DNA of 9,040 bases, from NCBI GenBank assembly GCA_947474445.1, contig CANJJY010000165.1, positions 1 through 9,040 of the forward strand, in the 5' to 3' direction. Source of the stretch: Oligoflexaceae bacterium (GTDB lineage Bacteria > Bdellovibrionota_B > Oligoflexia > Oligoflexales > Oligoflexaceae). The notes beneath the pieces were generated by a model that worked only from the letters and a program-made list of their open reading frames with translations, ran no database searches and was not told where the DNA came from. Made by a program: the position numbers and the translations under genes. Below, piece by piece: positions 5,751 to 9,040 of the stretch; position 1 is the stretch's first letter; each line of letters starts with the position of its first letter.

Positions 5751-6644
5751 TCAGCTACGGGGGGTGTCGGCAAGAAAACTTTTTCCACGGCGCAAAGACA
5801 CTATAAGTCGCTCCAAGTCCTTCTTTTCGATTTGTGGTCGCTTCAATTTTATCTGCGCCAAGATCTCAATATCTGTCATATTGGCTATTTTATCCAAAGT
5901 TCCCCCTACATTTGCCAGGAGTTCTTGCTCGGACCCAGATAGACTGGCTACCAATTTGCGCGGGTCCATTACCGGTCCCCACTTTTTTGAAAATGGTTGC
6001 GCCATAAGATAGAAGGCGAGATCCCATCTTTCCTCGTCCTTGAGCAAAACATCATAGGGCTCCATCGAGCCTTCGATACCGACCAAAAGGAGATTATAGA
6101 TTCCAAAGACAGTTCGGGTTCCCGACTCTGCCAACATGGCTACATTAGTGGGGGCTGGCACCATAGGAAAGCGTTTGTTTTGCGTGAGCTTCCCGTCTCC
6201 TACCCCGCCCCCTCCATGACAAGCCTCGCAGTACTCCTTATAAAGCCCTTCCCCATCTTGATAATTCGGTGTTTGAGAAGGTACCGTCACCACGCGGAAA
6301 GCTTCGATCACGAGCGATCGCAATCGCCGAATCTGACGATCACCATCCTGCACCGATCCCACGTTCGCCAGCTGGACTAATGCAGATTCTAGGTCCGCTT
6401 TCCTCTGAGGCGAAACCTTCGCGCTGAGCTCCTGATAGAGCTTTGAGAGTTTAGTCACGGTAGCCGGTGAAACCTTTTGAGTTTGCGCTTCTGAAAGTGA
6501 TCGATCGATCGTGACGAGAAAGGTGCGTAGACTTTCAGTATATTCTCGCTTCTTCTCTCGAGAATCTCGACCAAAGCTGAAGGCCAAACTCTGGCTACTG
6601 AGACAGAAAAACAAAAATAATTTGAACTGGAATCCCATTGTCAT
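5751..6644 (-). CDS. Periplasmic c-type cytochrome, FTR1-associated type
   Basis: This 297-residue exported protein has a signal peptide (residues 1-21, hydrophobic LFLFFCLSS ending SLA), a helical, charged region (30-120), and a single class I cytochrome c domain: YCEACHGGGGVGDGK (138-152) with heme-binding CEACH at 139-143, PAPTNV (163-168), and the axial-ligand loop GIEGSMEPYDVLL (189-201) with Met194, then EERWDLAFYLM (204-214). The C-terminal 80 residues are helical, with LVASLSGSEQELL (231-243). This order (helical region, cytochrome with G-x-GSMxPY loop, SLS-type helix) recalls the periplasmic N-terminal half of FTR1 iron-permease fusions, but no permease follows. It probably carries electrons in the periplasm. 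ATG 6644 has GAGG five bases upstream. It lies 15 bases after the GDPD gene, likely in one operon. Confidence 0.9.
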   Translation of the reverse strand: MTMGFQFKLFLFFCLSSQSLAFSFGRDSREKKREYTESLRTFLVTIDRSLSEAQTQKVSPATVTKLSKLYQELSAKVSPQRKADLESALVQLANVGSVQDGDRQIRRLRSLVIEAFRVVTVPSQTPNYQDGEGLYKEYCEACHGGGGVGDGKLTQNKRFPMVPAPTNVAMLAESGTRTVFGIYNLLLVGIEGSMEPYDVLLKDEERWDLAFYLMAQPFSKKWGPVMDPRKLVASLSGSEQELLANVGGTLDKIANMTDIEILAQIKLKRPQIEKKDLERLIVSLRRGKSFLADTPRS

Positions 6645-6659
6645 CGTCGCCTCGGCATT

Positions 6660-7397
6660 TCAGAGCAGCGGACTGCCATTGGTTAGAATTTCGTCAAATC
6701 CGGCCTCAACTGCCGCGATAGCGTCTTCATCACGTTCAGGCAAATAAGCAAGAATGCGCGCTCCCCGCTTGTGATACGCCTTCACAATCTGACTTGTAAA
6801 GAGATCACGTCCCATAAAAAATCGCGGTAGGGTGTACGTCGTTCCTCCCTGAATCCCTGAAAAGCCACCAAGCTTGAGCAGCACGGCAAGGCCCGCGCGA
6901 TAACAGGCTCTTTCTGGAGCGAGGCAGTTCATAGCCGGAAAAATCTGGCGTGCCAGAACTTGGGACTCTCGATTCCACAGCAAAAACCGCGCCTGCGCAT
7001 TGAGCCAAGACTCAGCTTTTTTACGTTCAGCCCAGTTCTTCAAAAGGTGCAAAGTCTTCGTTCCAGTTTCTGGCTTGATATCGAGAGTCCAGTTGCAACC
7101 CGCATAATTTTGTAAAAATTCTTCAAGTATCATCAAAGGTTGATCATCGAGGGTTCTCAGTTGACGTATTTCACTCAAACGTGATCTTTCAATCGACAAG
7201 GAGCGACCACAGCTTTTTTCAAGAGTGGGATCGTGATGCAGGACGATGTGCCCGTCTGCAGTACTTCGGAGATCCGTTTCAAGATGATGGAAGCCACAGC
7301 CAAGAGCTGCATCGAAAGCTTTTTTTGTATTTTCCATCCAGTCCTTATGGTAGCCGCGGTGACTAATCCAAACCACTTGTTGTCCGGGCTTTTGCAT
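6660..7397 (-). CDS. Glycerophosphodiester phosphodiesterase family protein
   Basis: GDPD enzymes hydrolyse glycerophosphodiesters to glycerol 3-phosphate and an alcohol, using a metal in a TIM barrel. The 245-residue protein has the family pattern: SHRGYHKDWMENT (12-24, His13, Arg14 and Glu22), LETDLRSTADGHIVLHHDPTL (39-59, Glu40, Asp42 and His55), LDIKPE (105-110, Lys108) and the C-terminal GFDEILTNGSPLL (233-245). No signal peptide is visible, so it is cytoplasmic, a location that suits recycling of lipid headgroup products. An ATG at 7418 is in frame but lacks a ribosome site, whereas the ATG at 7397 has GGAGG six bases upstream; 7397 is used. The cytochrome c gene follows 15 bases downstream. 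The promoter lies in the divergent region shared with the mutase gene. The exact substrate is unknown. Confidence 0.9.
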   Translation of the reverse strand: MQKPGQQVVWISHRGYHKDWMENTKKAFDAALGCGFHHLETDLRSTADGHIVLHHDPTLEKSCGRSLSIERSRLSEIRQLRTLDDQPLMILEEFLQNYAGCNWTLDIKPETGTKTLHLLKNWAERKKAESWLNAQARFLLWNRESQVLARQIFPAMNCLAPERACYRAGLAVLLKLGGFSGIQGGTTYTLPRFFMGRDLFTSQIVKAYHKRGARILAYLPERDEDAIAAVEAGFDEILTNGSPLL

Positions 7398-7403
7398 GTC
7401 TGT

Positions 7404-7408
7404 CCTCC
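7404..7408 (-). promoter_or_regulatory. Shine-Dalgarno that sets the GDPD start
   Basis: The minus strand reads GGAGG six bases before the ATG at 7397. It falls inside the coding sequence that would exist if the in-frame ATG at 7418 were used, which supports 7397 as the real start. Confidence 0.75.
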
Positions 7409-7421
7409 ATCCAGTCATTTG

Positions 7422-7449
7422 TATATAACGGACGAGGGTCCGGCCTCAA
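7422..7449 (-). promoter_or_regulatory. Candidate promoter of the GDPD-cytochrome operon
   Basis: On the minus strand TTGAGG (7449-7444) and TATATA (7427-7422) are 16 bases apart, about 25 bases before the GDPD start. An inverted repeat CGGAC-gagg-GTCCG (7429-7442) fills the spacer, where a bound repressor would block the promoter. Confidence 0.42.
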
Positions 7450-7459
7450 TCGAAAGCCC

Positions 7460-7488
7460 TGGCCAGAATAAGGTCGTTCTTCTACAAT
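7460..7488 (+). promoter_or_regulatory. Candidate promoter of the mutase gene
   Basis: TGGCCA (7460-7465, four of six) and TACAAT (7483-7488, five of six) are separated by 17 bases, about 70 bases before the mutase ATG. The -35 is part of the palindrome CTGGCCAG (7459-7466). It is back to back with the leftward GDPD promoter. Confidence 0.45.
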
Positions 7489-7555
7489 CCCGCATCATTG
7501 CAGCAAGATTGGGCGATGCAGGCGCAAAGCTCAGGCACACGCGGGGGTTTAGACG

Positions 7556-9040
7556 ATGGGCGACCTATTCAAAACCGGACAAAGCGACTTGAACAGCTGG
7601 TACAAACTGGCTCAAAAAGATCTTGGCCAGGTGCCAATAGACCAGCTGACGCGCTTTACCCCTGAACAAATCAAACTTAAAGCTCTCTATACGGCAGCCG
7701 ATACTGCCCCCTTAGAATTGACCGATTCGCTACCGGGATTTGCACCTTATGCCCGCGGGCCCCGGGCTACTATGTATACCGTGAAACCATGGACAATCAG
7801 ACAATATGCGGGCTTTTCGACAGCTGAAGATTCCAACCGATTCTATCGACAGAACCTAGCGGCGGGGCAAAAGGGATTAAGCGTTGCTTTCGATCTGGCG
7901 ACTCACCGTGGTTACGACTCTGATCATCCTCGCGTTGTCGGCGATGTCGGCAAAGCTGGAGTAGCCATAGACACGGTAGAAGATATGAAAATTCTCTTTG
8001 ATCGAATACCCCTATCGGAGATGAGCGTATCGATGACGATGAATGGGGCCGTAATTCCCATTCTAGCCGCCTTTATCGTCGCTGGAGAAGAGCAGGGTGT
8101 TGAACCCGCTTTGCTGTCTGGCACCATCCAAAATGATATTCTCAAAGAATACATGGTCCGAAACACATATATTTACCCGCCCGAACCATCGATGCGGATT
8201 GTTGGTGACATCATTGCTTACACCGCTCAGAAAATGCCGCGCTTCAATAGCATTTCCATCAGTGGTTACCATATTCAGGAAGCCGGAGGTAATTCGGCTA
8301 TCGAACTGGCTTTCACACTTGCCGACGGTACTGAATACGTTCGTGCAGCTATCAAACGCGGACTCAAAGTCGACGACTTTGCGCCGCGATTGTCGTTTTT
8401 CTTTGCGATTGGGATGAATTTTTACATGGAAATCGCAAAGCTGCGCGCTGCGAGGGTCCTATGGCATCGCCTGATGCAGGAATTTAAACCAAACGATCCA
8501 CGTTCTTCAATGCTGCGGACTCATTGTCAAACTTCTGGCTATACCCTGACTGCGCAAGACCCCTATAACAACATCATTAGAACGACGATCGAAGCCATGG
8601 CTGCGGTGTTCGGTGGAACTCAATCATTACATACAAATTCTTTCGATGAAGCGGTCAGCTTACCCACCCCATTTTCAGCTCGACTCGCTCGCAATACTCA
8701 GCTGATTATCCAAGAAGAAACCGATATTTGCCATGTTGTCGATCCTTTCGGCGGCAGTTACATGATGGAATCTTTAACTGAAGATTTGACCAATCGCGCC
8801 CTTGACATCATCAAAGAATTGCAGGCTGCGGGCGGCATGGTAGCAGCGATTCAGCAGGGTCTTCCCAAATTAATGATCGAAGAGGCGGCAGCAAAAAAAC
8901 AAGCGCGCATCGATTCGGGTCACGACGTCATCGTGGGCGTAAATAAATATAAGGTTAAGGAAGATCAGGGTTTTGAGGTCCTCGATATCGATAACACCGC
9001 CGTCCGAGAAAACCAATTGGCGCGGCTACGAGACGTCAAA
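7556..9040 (+). CDS. scpA: Methylmalonyl-CoA mutase, catalytic domain (partial, 495 residues)
   Basis: This enzyme interconverts (R)-methylmalonyl-CoA and succinyl-CoA with adenosylcobalamin, linking propionate, odd-chain and branched amino-acid breakdown to the TCA cycle. The visible 495 residues are the substrate-binding TIM barrel, close to E. coli Sbm/ScpA and human MUT: RGPRATMYTVKPWTIRQYAGF (67-87), KGLSVAFDLATHRGYDSDHPR (106-126), SGTIQNDILKEYMVRNTYIY (188-207), ISGYHIQEAGG (235-245), HCQTSGYTLTAQDPYNN and FGGTQSLHTNSFDEA. With a constant offset of five, Tyr84, Arg202 and His239 match Tyr89, Arg207 and His244 of the Propionibacterium enzyme, which argues against an isobutyryl-CoA mutase. 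The C-terminal B12-binding domain (DxHxxG) is beyond the edge. ATG 7556 is the first start after an in-frame TAG (7550-7552). No small-subunit gene lies upstream. Confidence 0.97.
   Translation, partial: MGDLFKTGQSDLNSWYKLAQKDLGQVPIDQLTRFTPEQIKLKALYTAADTAPLELTDSLPGFAPYARGPRATMYTVKPWTIRQYAGFSTAEDSNRFYRQNLAAGQKGLSVAFDLATHRGYDSDHPRVVGDVGKAGVAIDTVEDMKILFDRIPLSEMSVSMTMNGAVIPILAAFIVAGEEQGVEPALLSGTIQNDILKEYMVRNTYIYPPEPSMRIVGDIIAYTAQKMPRFNSISISGYHIQEAGGNSAIELAFTLADGTEYVRAAIKRGLKVDDFAPRLSFFFAIGMNFYMEIAKLRAARVLWHRLMQEFKPNDPRSSMLRTHCQTSGYTLTAQDPYNNIIRTTIEAMAAVFGGTQSLHTNSFDEAVSLPTPFSARLARNTQLIIQEETDICHVVDPFGGSYMMESLTEDLTNRALDIIKELQAAGGMVAAIQQGLPKLMIEEAAAKKQARIDSGHDVIVGVNKYKVKEDQGFEVLDIDNTAVRENQLARLRDVK

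Noticed and set aside
7498..7506. TTGC-A-GCAA inverted repeat upstream of the mutase as a possible propionate-regulator site
   Set aside because: It is only a four-base arm and does not match the TTTGCAAA-type site I know for PccR-like regulators. It is too short to support.
7233..7592. Rightward 119-codon frame opposite the GDPD gene
   Set aside because: It is mostly antisense to a well-supported GDPD coding region, has no family features, and overlaps the mutase start.

Overview
The window carries 14 protein-coding genes (12 complete, 2 cut by the window edges) and no RNA genes, CRISPR arrays or insertion sequences that I can see. It looks like ordinary, gene-dense chromosome of a Gram-negative bacterium: there is a candidate lipoprotein, a periplasmic c-type cytochrome with a signal peptide, and a B12-dependent methylmalonyl-CoA mutase of the Sbm/MUT type. 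Base composition is moderate. Single-copy housekeeping genes (rnhB, yraN, rplS) sit beside small unassigned proteins. This would suit a deltaproteobacterial or Bdellovibrionota-like lineage, but that placement is inference from gene style only.

Region 1 (1-1993, minus strand) is a tight three-gene operon: a GHMP-family sugar kinase (GTG start), a thioredoxin-fold [2Fe-2S] ferredoxin, and a lipoprotein-like gene that runs off the left edge. Both junctions are 4-base ATGA stop/start overlaps, so translation is probably coupled.

Region 2 (2056-2967, plus strand) diverges from the kinase across about 60 bases. It holds a possible 52-residue small protein, a degenerate receiver-like protein with a C-terminal coiled coil, and a 94-residue helical protein that starts by a GTGA overlap. 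Region 3 (3023-4588, plus) has a thioredoxin whose active site reads CGPS instead of CGPC, behind an extended -10 promoter, then rnhB and yraN, which overlap by 17 bases.

Region 4 (4542-7397, minus) runs from right to left: a cytosolic glycerophosphodiester phosphodiesterase-like gene, a periplasmic cytochrome c 15 bases after it, a degenerate hemerythrin-like protein, and a solitary rplS. The rplS terminator lies inside the coding end of the convergent yraN. Region 5 (7398-9040) is a divergent promoter region followed by the methylmalonyl-CoA mutase catalytic domain, cut by the right edge before its B12-binding domain.

Nothing here amounts to a defence system or mobile element. The most notable items are the CGPS thioredoxin, the metal-ligand-poor hemerythrin fold, the cytochrome that resembles the periplasmic half of FTR1 iron-permease fusions, the terminator embedded in yraN, and the small coupled genes in region 2.
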